Origin: Bacillota bacterium
GTDB lineage: Bacteria; Bacillota; Sulfobacillia; Sulfobacillales; JAIMBI01
Length of the DNA: 64,000 nucleotides
Direction of reading: 5' to 3'
Assembly: GCA_021846505.1 (NCBI GenBank)
Contig: JAJZWV010000006.1
Coordinates: 30,529 to 94,528, forward strand
A program made the position numbers and the translations under genes. The notes below the pieces were generated by a model. The model was not told the origin of the DNA. It worked only from the letters and a program-made list of their open reading frames with translations, and ran no database searches. Below, piece by piece: positions 1 to 8,382 of the stretch (position 1 is the stretch's first letter; the number at the start of each line of letters is the position of its first letter).

Positions 1-253
1 TGCGGTGCATGGCCTCACGCGCTCGCTGGCTCGGGCGCTCGCCCCCCACATTCGCGTCAACGCTGTGGCGCCCGGTGCCGTCGCCACCCGCTGGTGGGAT
101 GGCCGGGAGGCCGCCATGGCGCGCATGGAGCCCAGCACTCTCCTGGAGCACACCGCGTCGCCCGCCGATGTGGCCGCCGCCATTGTCAACCTGCTGCAGC
201 AGGACTCCACGACTGGCCAGGTGCTGACGGTGGACGGCGGCGCCCACCTGTAG
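1..253 (+). CDS. SDR-family oxidoreductase, C-terminal part
   Basis: Only the last ~84 residues are inside the window; the gene enters from the left edge. The sequence shows the short-chain dehydrogenase/reductase C-terminal half: the helix after the catalytic Tyr-Lys (HGLTRSLARALAP), the strand IRVNAVAPGAV that follows it, and the closing TGQVLTVDGGAHL. In this family that segment completes the Rossmann subunit and helps bind NAD(P)H. The catalytic Ser/Tyr/Lys and the glycine-rich nucleotide motif lie outside the window, so substrate and cofactor preference cannot be judged. It ends normally with TAG at 251-253. Confidence 0.85.
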   Translation, partial: AVHGLTRSLARALAPHIRVNAVAPGAVATRWWDGREAAMARMEPSTLLEHTASPADVAAAIVNLLQQDSTTGQVLTVDGGAHL

Positions 254-629
254 GCCTGCCCATGCCGGCGCACAGACCCGTCCGTGACCCGGGGAGCAGG
301 CGCGGCTCGGCACGATGAACAGCCTGGGATGGCCTAGACTCTCCGACTAAGGGCGCGGGGGCTTGCCGGCGAACCTTTGCCCACAGCCCCCCTTGTCATC
401 AGATGGGGCGTGAAACCCCGGCTTGAGCCTTGGGGATAGGTGACCCTCGGAAACACCCGAAGGCCCCCGCGGGCATAAGCCCTGTGGCCTGCTGGGGCCA
501 GCAGGTTTCCTCCCGGCCTGGCGAATTCGTCGCTGCGATTTAGAAGCCCGCACCCCTGGCCTTAAGATAATCGGGAGGGTCGACCATGTGTAGGTCCAAA
601 GAAGTTGAGCGCGCTGGCCGTTCGGCGCG
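254..629. other. Gene-free stretch with transposon-end hairpin
   Basis: No gene is supported here. The only recognisable structure is the hairpin at 416-435 (listed separately). The rest appears to be decayed DNA between the SDR gene and the aminotransferase remnant. Confidence 0.5.
416..435 (+). repeat. IS200/IS605-type end hairpin remnant
   Basis: The sequence CCCCGGCTTGAGCCTTGGGG folds as nested arms (CCCC/GGGG around GGCT/AGCC) and is preceded by GGGGCGTGAAA. This layout is typical of the right end of IS200/IS605-group elements, where the end of the TnpB guide RNA lies. No tnpA or tnpB is adjacent, so it is probably a solo end or miniature derivative. The assignment is by resemblance only. 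Confidence 0.35.
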
Positions 630-1310
630 GCTGCCGGTTTCGCCTGGATCCCTTGCCCACCGTGGACCCGGGGCTGGGGTGTCAGCCGGACTTCGTCGCG
701 CTGCCGCCGGCGCGGCGGATGTTTTTGAACTGCCCGCACAACCCGACCGGCGCACTGGCCCATGGGAGCACCCTAGCGGAGGCCGTCGCCTGGGCACGGC
801 GCACCGGAGGCCTCCTGGCACACGACGTCGCCCAAGGCGCCATTGTATTTGACGAGCGCCGCGCCCGGGCGCGCGTGACGTGAGCGTGGAGCTGCTGAGT
901 CTCTCCAAAACGTTTCACATGGCCGGGTGGCGCATCGGCCTCGTGGCCGGCAGCACAGACATCGTCCATGAGTTTGACCAGCTTCAAGATCATCTAGTCC
1001 GGGGCAGTCCAAGCCGCAGCCGCCGTTGGCCTGGACGAGAGGGCCCTTTCGCGGCGAGGCCGCCGTCTGCGAGCGGCGGCGCGATACCGTCATCGAGGCT
1101 CTAGCGGCCGCGGGATGGGTCGTGCCGAAGCCCGCTGGTGACGTCTTCGTCTGGGGGCCGGTCCCCCGGCGGCGGCGGCGGCAGCTGGTTTGCGCGCTTT
1201 CTGCTGGATCGCGCCGACTGACTAGTCGCGCCCGGGGCACGGACCACCCTGACCCCGTGCTGTCCGAGGACGCACGGCGGATAGTCGCGGCGATCGGCGG
1301 CGGGGATCGA
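630..1310 (+). pseudogene. PLP aminotransferase (class I/II) pseudogene
   Basis: Three reading frames in sequence encode consecutive parts of a fold-type I aminotransferase resembling LL-diaminopimelate aminotransferases. Frame 2 (about 630-860) has the MFLNCPHNPTGA motif and an HDVAQGAIVFDE segment. Frame 1 (about 880-990) has SLSKTFHMAGWRIG, containing the PLP lysine. Frame 3 (about 1026-1150) has RRDTVIEALAAAGW followed by FVWGPVP. The N-terminal third is missing and at least two frameshifts separate the pieces, so no functional enzyme can be made. The downstream tail near 1260-1300 (EDARRIVAAI) matches the expected last helix. Confidence 0.75.
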
Positions 1311-1402
1311 GCCCGGGCCCCTTCTGACTCGAAGAGCGCTGGCGGGCACGCAGGACCATCACCCCTCCAGGTCGAATGGAGTGTCAGGGGGAGGAGCGCT
1401 CA

Positions 1403-2020
1403 ATGGCCGGATACATCAAGGTGATCGCAGGCGAAATGTTTTCCGGGAAGTCGACGGAGCTGGCGCGGCTGGTAGAGCGCGCGCTGATTGCGGGCTTGCC
1501 GGTCCAGGTGCTGGTGCCCGCGTTCTCGCACCGGGGCAGCGTGCGCGACGTGGATGGGCGCCTGGCGGCCCTGCCGGGCCAGTGGAGCATTGTGCCGGTG
1601 CCGGACGGGGCAGCGGAGCGCCTCGACCAGCTGGTGGACCCCGGCGCCCTGGTGCTCGCGGTCGACGAGGCCCAGTTTTTCGACGCACACCTGGTGGATT
1701 ACTGCCGGCGATGGCGCGCGGAGGGCCGGCAGGTGCTGGTGGCCGGCTTGGACATGGATTATCGCGAGCAGCCGTTCGGCGCCATGGGGGAGCTTATGTG
1801 CATTGCCAACGAGGTGGTCAAAGTCCACGCCGTTTGCACCCGCTGCCGCCAGGCCGATGCGTTTATCTCCCACCGCCTGTCGGACGAATCGGTGCAGGTG
1901 GTGGTGGGCGAGCACAACTATACGGCGCTGTGCTGCGACTGCTATCAGGCGGAGACGGCGCGCGGTGCAAAACCCGGCCGCGACCCCTCCAGATGGGATA
2001 CACTCGAGGCAACGCCCTGA
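1403..2020 (+). CDS. tdk: Thymidine kinase
   Basis: Type II thymidine kinase (205 aa, normal length), which phosphorylates thymidine with ATP in the cytosolic salvage pathway. The P-loop GEMFSGKST is at residues 10-18, the Walker B-like VLAVDEAQFF near 84-93, and zinc-binding cysteines at 145/148 and about 177-180 (CTRC...CCDC). The ATG at 1403 is preferred over upstream starts because GGGGAGGA lies 8-15 bases before it. It heads a plus-strand run with the Nif3-like gene (20 bases downstream), RNase HI and pyrB, suggesting co-transcription of nucleotide-related functions. Confidence 0.95.
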   Translation: MAGYIKVIAGEMFSGKSTELARLVERALIAGLPVQVLVPAFSHRGSVRDVDGRLAALPGQWSIVPVPDGAAERLDQLVDPGALVLAVDEAQFFDAHLVDYCRRWRAEGRQVLVAGLDMDYREQPFGAMGELMCIANEVVKVHAVCTRCRQADAFISHRLSDESVQVVVGEHNYTALCCDCYQAETARGAKPGRDPSRWDTLEATP

Positions 2021-2040
2021 CAATAATGGGGAGGTGGCGC

Positions 2041-2844
2041 ATGTCGAAACACAGCTGGCAAGGGCACTTTGGCCCGGACGTCGTGTCCCGCACGTGGCCA
2101 GAATTTGGGGAAGTCACTGAGGTCGTGCCCGTCGCTGGCTCGGATGCGCGGGTCACGCTCGCCGGCTGGCCCAGCACGCGAGCGCTGGCCTCGAGCGGCG
2201 TGGTCGCGGGCGCATTTGCGCGCAGCAAAGCCGTGGCGCGCGTATTGGGCGGGCGCCCCGTAGGGCCCCTGCTTACCTTTCGCCCGTTTCTGAAGCTGGT
2301 GGTATTTGTGCCCCGCAATGCGGTGGACCGCGTGCGCGACGCGCTGGTGGCCGCGGGAGCGGGCAGCGTCGGCCCCTATACGCATATGACCTTCGCCGCC
2401 GCCGGGGCGGGCACCTTCCGGGCCACCGGCGCGACCAACACGCGCGGGGGCCGGGAAGGCCGCATCGAGTACGTAGATGAATCGGCGCTGGCGGTCATTT
2501 TGCCCACCTGGATCGAGGAGGAGGTGCTGGCGGCCATGAAAGCCAGCCACCCTTATGAAGATGCTGCTTTTGACCTGATTCCGCTGGCTAATCGCCTCAC
2601 CGTACCGCAGGCTTATCTAGGCGAGGATGGCACCGTGCGGACGGCGCTGGTCACGGAGGAGCTGGCATCCTGGGCCGTCAACACCGGGGTGGACCGCATT
2701 GAAGCGGAGCGCACCGACGGCGACAGCCGACTGGAAATGGCGGAGCGCGGCATCCGCGTAGGCTTGGTGCCGCTGGGCACGTGGACGGTGCCCGGCCTGT
2801 CCAGCATCTTGGCCGAAGTGTCCCCGCCCGGCGGCACCCCATGA
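2041..2844 (+). CDS. Divergent Nif3/YqfO-type protein
   Basis: 267 aa. The middle (about residues 82-185), beginning KLVVFVP and closing with SHPYEDAAFDLIPL, closely resembles the PII/CutA-like domain inserted in long Nif3 (DUF34, YqfO-type) proteins. The flanking halves should hold the dinuclear-metal site, but the canonical THHP-type and GHxxTE-type ligand motifs are not visible: the C-terminal helix region reads GIRVGLVPLGTWTVPGL instead. It is therefore probably a metal-free or remodelled paralogue; function unknown. GGGGAGG precedes the ATG at 2041. The stop overlaps the RNase HI start (ATGA). Confidence 0.7.
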   Translation: MSKHSWQGHFGPDVVSRTWPEFGEVTEVVPVAGSDARVTLAGWPSTRALASSGVVAGAFARSKAVARVLGGRPVGPLLTFRPFLKLVVFVPRNAVDRVRDALVAAGAGSVGPYTHMTFAAAGAGTFRATGATNTRGGREGRIEYVDESALAVILPTWIEEEVLAAMKASHPYEDAAFDLIPLANRLTVPQAYLGEDGTVRTALVTEELASWAVNTGVDRIEAERTDGDSRLEMAERGIRVGLVPLGTWTVPGLSSILAEVSPPGGTP

Positions 2845-3257
2845 CCTCGGACTGGATTCTCTACTCCGACGGGGCGTCGCGCGGCAACCCCGGGCCGGCT
2901 GGCTACGGCGCCTACCTGGTGGACCAGCGGTCCGGCGCCGCCGTAGAGCTGTCGGGCTACCTAGGACTCACCACCAACAACGTGGCCGAGTATCAGGGGC
3001 TGCTGGCGGGGCTGCGCCACGTGCTGGCTCACGGCGGCGGGCGCGTCGCTGTGCGGGCGGACAGCCAGCTCATGATTCGGCAGCTGGAAGGGCGCTACCA
3101 AGTCAAACATCCTCGACTGGTGCCGCTCCATCGGGAGGCTATGGCGCTGCTGGCCCGCACTGCGGGCTGGACCGCCACCCATGTCCCGCGCGAGCAAAAC
3201 AAAGAGGCAGACCGGCTGGCCAACCGCGGCATCGATGAGCATCACCGGGCGCCTTAG
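2841..3257 (+). CDS. Ribonuclease HI family protein
   Basis: 138-aa type 1 RNase H, which cuts the RNA strand of RNA-DNA hybrids. The four acidic residues of the family are present: D10 in LYSDGASRGNPG, E50 in NNVAEYQGL, D74 in RADSQLMI and D124 in KEADRLANRG. The form resembles the RnhA-like 'reverse transcriptase-like' group common in Bacillota rather than E. coli RnhA, as it lacks a long basic protrusion. The ATG at 2841 overlaps the preceding stop by translational coupling (ATGA). Confidence 0.9.
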   Translation: MTSDWILYSDGASRGNPGPAGYGAYLVDQRSGAAVELSGYLGLTTNNVAEYQGLLAGLRHVLAHGGGRVAVRADSQLMIRQLEGRYQVKHPRLVPLHREAMALLARTAGWTATHVPREQNKEADRLANRGIDEHHRAP

Positions 3258-3293
3258 GCGTCCTGACATATGGGCCGAAGGGAGATTCTGGGC

Positions 3294-4199
3294 ATGCGAT
3301 GGCAGGCGCACACCTCACTCACTAGCATTTCCGATTTGGATCGCGAAGACATCGATCGGCTGATGGCCCTGGCGGGGCAGATGGCGGGGGCGCGAGCCCC
3401 CGCCATCAATACGCTCGCGGGCCGCATCGTGGCGACCCTGTTTTACGAAGTCAGCACACGCACCCGCCTGTCGTTTGAGTCCGCCGCGCTGCGCTTGGGC
3501 GGCCACGTCATTTCGGTAGCCGACGCCGCGACGTCCTCGGTAGCAAAGGGAGAAACGTTGGCAGACACTGTTCGCATGGTGTCCGGCTATGCCGACGCCA
3601 TCGTGCTCCGGCATCCCGAAGCCGGCGCCGCCCGCGCCGCCGCCGACGCCCTTGACGGCCGCGTGCCGGTCATCAATGGGGGCGACGGTGCGGGAGAGCA
3701 CCCCACCCAGGCAATGACCGATGCCTTCACGCTGCATCAGCACTTTGGCCGCTTAGATGGCCTCACCGTGACATTCGTGGGTGACTTGCGCTATGGGCGC
3801 ACGGTGCATTCGCTGATGGCGCTGCTGGATCACTACGAGCTGAGGGCGGTGCAGCTGGTGGCGCCGGATGGCTTAGAGGCACCGGCCGGCGGCATCCTCG
3901 GCGGCGCACGGGTGGAGCGCATCGACTCGCTGGCCGACGCGGCCGCCAGCACCGACGTCCTGTACATGACGCGCATTCAGCACGAGCGCCTGCCGGCGGG
4001 CTCGTCGGCGCCCGCGGCGCTTCAGGTGGATCGGGCGGTGCTGGACGCACTGCCGGCAGAAAGCTTGATTTTGCATCCGCTGCCGCGCCGCGATGAACTG
4101 CCGCCGCTGGTGGACGAGGATCCGCGTGCCATTTATTTTCGACAAGCCGCCAACGGCGTCCCGATGCGCATGGCGCTCTTGACTCATGCCATCGGCTGA
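3294..4199 (+). CDS. pyrB: Aspartate carbamoyltransferase catalytic chain
   Basis: 301 aa, the usual catalytic-chain length. It condenses carbamoyl phosphate with aspartate in de novo pyrimidine synthesis. Carbamoyl-phosphate motif STRTR is at 54-58, HPTQAMTDA in the middle, and the HPLPR motif near the C-terminus. The ATG at 3294 is chosen because AAGGGAG lies 9 bases upstream; an ATG at 3270 would add eight residues without a ribosome site. No pyrI regulatory-chain gene is adjacent. It is the last gene of the tdk run and is followed by rnpB. Confidence 0.93.
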   Translation: MRWQAHTSLTSISDLDREDIDRLMALAGQMAGARAPAINTLAGRIVATLFYEVSTRTRLSFESAALRLGGHVISVADAATSSVAKGETLADTVRMVSGYADAIVLRHPEAGAARAAADALDGRVPVINGGDGAGEHPTQAMTDAFTLHQHFGRLDGLTVTFVGDLRYGRTVHSLMALLDHYELRAVQLVAPDGLEAPAGGILGGARVERIDSLADAAASTDVLYMTRIQHERLPAGSSAPAALQVDRAVLDALPAESLILHPLPRRDELPPLVDEDPRAIYFRQAANGVPMRMALLTHAIG

Positions 4200-4226
4200 C
4201 GCGCCCAGCGGCGGAAACATGTGGAC

Positions 4227-4255
4227 TTGAAGGGCAGCGCGCTGCCGGCTACACT
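4227..4255 (+). promoter_or_regulatory. Promoter of rnpB (sigma-A type)
   Basis: TTGAAG at 4227-4232 and TACACT at 4250-4255 with a 17-base spacer. The predicted start (about 4261) coincides with the 5' strand of the RNase P RNA P1 helix, which supports the call. Confidence 0.7.
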
Positions 4256-4259
4256 ATGT

Positions 4260-4650
4260 GATGCACGCGAGTGGACACGACGGCCGCCGCGCCTCTGTGA
4301 GTCGCCTAGCGCCTCACTCAGCGAGGAGGAAAGTCCGAGCTGCACAGGGCAGGGTGCTGGATAACGTCCAGTGGGGGCAACCTTAAGGAAAGTGCCACAG
4401 AAAATAAACCGCCCGGCGGCAGCTGACGCGGTTGCCATCGGGTAAGGATGAAACGGTGCGGCAAGAGCGCACCAGAAGCTTGGCGACAGGCTTGCTTGGC
4501 AAACCCCACCCGCAGCAAGACCAAATAGGGGGAGGATGACGCGGCCCGCCGACTTCCCGGGTTGGTCGCTCGAGGCGCCGGGCAACCGGCGCCCTAGATA
4601 GATGGTCGTCCACGACAGAACTCGGCTTATGGTCGACTCGCTTGTGCGTC
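4260..4650 (+). ncRNA. rnpB: RNase P RNA, bacterial type A
   Basis: Catalytic RNA of ribonuclease P, which matures tRNA 5' ends. Conserved elements appear in order: GAGGAAAGTCCGAGCT near 4321, CAGGGCAGGGTGCTGG near 4345, AAGGAAAGTGCCACAGAAA near 4384, GGTAAGGATGAAACGGTGC near 4440, GCAAGACCAAATAGGGGGAG near 4514, CCCTAGATAGATGG near 4592 and ACAGAACTCGGCTTAT near 4615. P1 can pair 4260-4272 with 4635-4650. It sits between pyrB and comB, with its own promoter and a terminator directly downstream. Confidence 0.96.
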
Positions 4651-4684
4651 AAGCCGACTTCTGGCTATCCAGAGGTCGGCTTTT
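4651..4684 (+). terminator. Rho-independent terminator of rnpB
   Basis: Inverted repeat AAGCCGACTTCT / AGAGGTCGGCTT followed by TTTT, immediately 3' of the P1 helix. It lies between convergent rnpB and comB. Confidence 0.85.
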
Positions 4685-4689
4685 GGCTA

Positions 4690-5412
4690 TCAGCCCCACG
4701 CTCGCTCAAAATACCCACCCGGCCCCAACACGGGCACCACGGCATACCTATCGCTCTGGGCGGCCCACGCCACGTCGTCGGCAAAGCCGCGGCCGATAAG
4801 TTCTTGACCAGAGGGGGTGCCAGCCAGCACCGCCGCCAGGGTCGGCTGCGCTGATTCAAACGCGGCGCGCGCCGCCCGCGCACTATCCCCCAGCTGACTC
4901 CAGGGCAGGTGGGCCGCGATCGCCCCGACACCCAGCCAATCCTCCAGGGCCGGGCGCAAACTGCCGTCGGGCCACCGCTCGCCGGCGGCAACGAGCTGAA
5001 CCGGCCCGCCAGCCGCGGCAGCCCAGCGGGCCACAGCCGCCGCATTCACCGGGGCGCCCAGCGCCACCTGAACCCCCGGGCCGCGCTGCTGCGCCGCCAG
5101 CGCGCACGTGGCTCCATTGGGCGAGGGCAGTACCACATGGCAGCCGGCCGCCAGGCGCGTGAGGGAGCGGGGCGACCCGCTTGGCTCAGATTCTCCGCGG
5201 CGCCCGGCCAGAACCGCGCCCACGGACCGCGCATAAGCCGCGGCCGCCGGTGCATCGCCCCAGCCATAGGGATGCACCAGCACCTCTTTGTCCAGCGCTG
5301 CCGCCACAGCCGTGGAAAAAATCAGCACGTCCGCCACCACGACGGCGGCCGGCGCTCCGCCGGCCCATATTCCCGCTGGACCCCACTCGCACTGTATCGG
5401 CCAGTCCGCCAC
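4690..5412 (-). CDS. comB: Probable 2-phosphosulfolactate phosphatase
   Basis: 240-aa ComB family protein. In methanogens and some bacteria the family hydrolyses 2-phosphosulfolactate on the way to sulfolactate or coenzyme M. Typical segments include VVVADVLIFSTAVAAAL near the start, VLPSPNGATCAL in the middle and GFADDVAWAAQSDRYAVVPVL at the end. The GTG at 5412 is chosen for the strong AAAGGGGGAG ahead of it. No comA or comC homologue is in the window, so the physiological substrate in this organism is unproven. It is a single gene convergent with rnpB. Confidence 0.8.
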   Translation of the reverse strand: MADWPIQCEWGPAGIWAGGAPAAVVVADVLIFSTAVAAALDKEVLVHPYGWGDAPAAAAYARSVGAVLAGRRGESEPSGSPRSLTRLAAGCHVVLPSPNGATCALAAQQRGPGVQVALGAPVNAAAVARWAAAAGGPVQLVAAGERWPDGSLRPALEDWLGVGAIAAHLPWSQLGDSARAARAAFESAQPTLAAVLAGTPSGQELIGRGFADDVAWAAQSDRYAVVPVLGPGGYFERAWG

Positions 5413-5489
5413 CGGAGCTCCCCCTTTGGAACGCCGATTGTAGCAAACGAAGTGGCGCGCCGCGATCAAGGGCGCCGGTCGGCTGTGCA

Positions 5490-5950
5490 TTGGCATACTG
5501 CTGGATGTACCGGGACGGAAAACTGCGCGTTCTGAGAGAGAAGCTGCCGACGGGTACCATCATCGTCAAGCCACCGAAGGCGCTGCCCACGGGGCGTGTA
5601 CGCCCGCGTGTCGTCGTCCGATCAGCGTTCGGATCTTGAAGGGCAGGTGGCGTCCGGCCTGAACGGCCATCGGCCTAAGCTGATGAAACTCCGCGCGGAC
5701 CCATCGGGGGCCATCGTGGCGGTGGAGCACCGCGATCGGCTGATGCGAGTCGGCGCCGAGTACGTCGAGGCGGCCCTGGCCGCGCCACGACGTCGCCTGG
5801 TCGTGGTAGACCCGGGCGAAACCCCGGACGACCTCGTGCACGACATGATCGAAGTCCTGACGTCGTCTTGCGCCAGGCTGTCCGGCCGGCGCTCGGCTCG
5901 GCCCCGAGCGAACCGCGCGGTGAAGTGCGCCGCCGAGGCATCGGCGTCAT
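5490..5950 (+). pseudogene. IS607-type serine recombinase TnpA, broken
   Basis: The first part (to about 5590) reads YRDGKLRVLREKLPTGTIIV, the MerR-like DNA-binding helix typical of IS607 TnpA. After a frameshift the second part gives YARVSSSDQRSDLEGQVA (the catalytic serine motif), then VAVEHRDRLMRVGAEYVEAAL and VVVDPGETPDDLVHDMIEVL. Residues between the catalytic motif and helix E are deleted. It is non-functional as it stands. Confidence 0.75.
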
Positions 5951-6937
5951 GACCGTGAAGCAGGCGTGGCGGTGCGACCTGGCGCCAACGACGCGCCAGG
6001 CGAACCTGCTCGCGCGCGCCGCCGGCCCGGACCGGTTCGCGTGCCACTGGGCCTGGCCCTTTGCCGCGGCCTTCTTGGCACGAACCGTCCCGTCCCCAGC
6101 GAACCCGAACTTCACCGTCTGTGGCCCGGGTGCCAGCGGGAGAACGCGCCGCGGTGGTCCGAGGTGTCCCAGTGTCCCCCCAGGAAGCCCTGCGCGCCCT
6201 GCGGCGCGCGGTTGACCACTTCTTCGCGTCCCGGCCAGGGCAAGCGCGAGCGCGCAAAGATTGGCTTCCCCGTGCCCTCCAGAAGGGCCGGGACGACCGC
6301 TTCCGCCTGACGGGCGCGACCCGGGTCGGGCGTCCTGGCGTAAAGCTCCCCCGGATCGGCGGGGTGCGAACCGACCCGCCGACGGCGAAGTGCCGGGGGC
6401 GGTCCGCGGCGGGGCGGCGCGAGGCCGATCGCTGGCCCGCCGCGGACCCGGTGAAAGTTGAGCGCCCCGACGCCCAGCCCCACGCGGGCGGCCTCGGCGG
6501 CGGGGACCTCGGGCTCAAGGCGTTCGCCGTCCTCTCCGATGGCACCCTCGTCGTGCCCGAGCAGGCGCTCTCCCGGGCCCTCACGGCCTGGCGGCGTCGC
6601 CGCCAGGCCCACGCAAACAGCGTGGGGCCAAGAGACGGCGCCAGTCCGCGCTCTCCCGGGCTCGGCTCCATCGTCGTGTGCGCACCCGCCGCCTGGCGCG
6701 GGCGATCTCCGGGGGGCGTTTCGCCGCCTGCTCGCATACAAGGGCCCGTGGGACGGCCGGCGGATCGTGGAGGCCGACCGCTGCTACCCTTCCTCGCCGA
6801 CGTGTTCCGACTGCGGCACCGTGAAGGCGGAGCTGGCCTTGTCCGAGAGCCTCTTCCGGTGCGAGGCGCGTGAGCTTAAGACCGACCGCGATCTGAACGC
6901 GGCGATCAACCTGGCGCATTTCACACAGGCGGTTTAG
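5949..6937 (+). pseudogene. TnpB RNA-guided nuclease, frameshifted
   Basis: TnpB pieces are spread over all three frames. MTVKQAWRCDLAPTTRQANLL starts at 5949; RFRLTGATRVGRPGVKLPRIG near 6300; the RuvC-I segment GGDLGLKAFAVLSDGT near 6500; and near 6780-6930 the zinc-ribbon region YPSSPTCSDCG plus the RuvC-III motif DRDLNAAINLAHF. At least four frameshifts are needed to join them, so it cannot encode an active protein. Confidence 0.8.
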
Positions 6938-7097
6938 ACCGCCCGTCGCCCCGAGTTCCGGGGAGGCCTTAAACGCTCGCCGAGGCGACGCAAGACCCGT
7001 CGCGGGACCGATGCCGACGAAGCGATCATAGACCCTAGACATCAGAGACTGCGGGTTCAGGAACGGCGTAGTGCCATTACCCACCGGCGCAGCGATG

Positions 7098-7678
7098 GGA
7101 AAAGCGGCCACGATGCTGAGTCGGCCTCAAACTCAGCGCCGGGCGAAACAATTTCTCCAGCGCGAACACCTGCGATGTGCGGTCCCGGTGCCGCTGTCTC
7201 CCCTCTGTGATCGCTTGGGGTTCGCGCTGCATCGAGCCGCACTGCCGGAGCCGCTGGCCGGACGGATCCTGCGCCAGGATCATCAGTGGTCCATCTATGT
7301 GGCGGGTGACCAGCCGCGAGGGTGCCAGTGCTTTACGGTCGCGCGCGAGTGAGGCCCCTGGGAGTTGGACTTGCCGGGCTCGACGCGGCCAACGTCGGTG
7401 GCTGCAAGGACAACGGCGCGGCTATGGCGTTCGCGCCGACCGGGCCGCCGATCTGCGGCAGCAAGCCGCCAATCACTTTTGGGCCAAGCTGCCGATGCCC
7501 CAGGCGCTGGTCAACGCGTGCGGGCGAGACTCCCCGGTGCCCGACGAGTTGGCAGAGCAGTTTGGCGTGACCCGGTCCGCCAAGGCCGTGCGGCTGAAGG
7601 AACCGGTGAGCACGGGCTCACGGGCGGGCCAGGAATCCCGGCGCCCGATGAGCAGCCTGACTAGACCGCTCACGCAGT
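7098..7678 (+). pseudogene. ImmA/IrrE-type metallopeptidase pseudogene
   Basis: The N-terminal part (about 7110-7350) reads RRAKQFLQREHL, then LCDRLGFALHRAALPEPLAGRIL and QCFTVARE, as in ImmA/IrrE (DUF955) peptidases, where FTxAHELGH holds the zinc site. The HELGH segment is destroyed by a frameshift. In another frame (about 7450-7600) the family's C-terminal half resumes: RQQAANHFWAKLPMPQALV and ELAEQFGVTRSAKAVRLKE. Such peptidases usually cleave phage or ICE repressors, so this may be a relic of a mobile element. Confidence 0.6.
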
Positions 7679-8135
7679 GAGGCTGGCGACTGCGTCGACC
7701 TGGACGCAGGAGCCCTAGGGAATGAGGCAGCGGTTGAACTCCCCAAGGAGCGCAGCGCCTCGAGCACGGCATCGCGGGCCAGCTCCTGTCACTCCTACAG
7801 CGCCGCGAGGCCACGGAAACGCCGTTCCGCCTGTGGCCGGGGAACATTGCACTCTTTTCGTTCATTGGGGAGGTCGCTGTCGCGTTGCGCGCCCTCCTGA
7901 CGTTTGGCCGTGGTCTCTTAAGATTCCCCGCGTGGGCAACCCGTGCTGGGCCAGGGAGAATACTCCGTCCACGCCGTCACGGCGCACATCGCTGCCGAGC
8001 ACCACGAGCCGCTCGGCTCGCCTCTCGCGACCGACTCTGGCCGGGCCCCGCCAACACCGCAGCGGGGCACTTCTGTAGGAGTGCCCCGCTGGTCCGGGCC
8101 CACGGCCCCAAGCCCATAGCGCTGGAGCCCCGCGC
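7679..8135. other. Gene-free stretch
   Basis: No gene is supported on either strand; the open frames show no recognisable family. The only structure is the inverted repeat at 8061-8090. Confidence 0.5.
8061..8090 (-). terminator. Inverted repeat, possible terminator
   Basis: 11-bp perfect arms AGCGGGGCACT / AGTGCCCCGCT around an 8-base loop, 46 bases beyond the stop of the cysteine-rich gene. There is no U-tract on either side, so termination is only plausible. Confidence 0.4.
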
Positions 8136-8303
8136 CTACGGCGCCGAGCTGTTGTCCTTGCATTCGCAGTGCGCGCAGCTGCACATCGACCCGCAGTTGC
8201 AGTCGTGATCACATTGGTCGCCGCGGCAGTTGGTGCAGCAGCAGTGGCCCGCATCCTCCGTCCCGGTCGCATCCATCGCGGACACTGTTCGGAGCCTCGT
8301 CAT
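8136..8303 (-). CDS. Small cysteine-rich metallothionein-like protein
   Basis: 55 aa with 11 cysteines and three histidines within the last ~36 residues, in CC, CxxC and CxC spacings (HCCCTNC, CDHDCNCGSMC, CSCAHCEC). This density fits a metal-thiolate cluster protein. I do not recognise it as a specific known bacterial metallothionein family such as SmtA. The ATG at 8303 is preferred because GGAAGG lies 8 bases before it; in-frame starts further upstream lack a site. It is 79 bases downstream of a copper-chaperone gene and probably in its operon, suggesting sequestration of Cu(I) or another soft metal. Confidence 0.65.
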   Translation of the reverse strand: MTRLRTVSAMDATGTEDAGHCCCTNCRGDQCDHDCNCGSMCSCAHCECKDNSSAP

Positions 8304-8382
8304 CGTCGTCGCCGCCTTCCGCATCAATCTCGGGCACGCGGCTAGACTTTACCGCTTCACCAAAAACATGCGCCCGACTGCA

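Larger units (their letters stand above)
5460..7010 (+). mobile_element. Degenerate IS607-type element (TnpA + TnpB)
   Basis: A decayed serine-recombinase gene is followed by a decayed TnpB gene, the standard IS607 arrangement. Both are broken by several frameshifts. The 3' end keeps the characteristic hairpin CCCCGAGTTCCGGGG near 6951-6965, followed by GGCCTTAAACGCTCG, a layout shared by tnpB-linked guide RNA regions. Exact ends cannot be fixed because IS607 elements lack terminal repeats. Confidence 0.7.
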
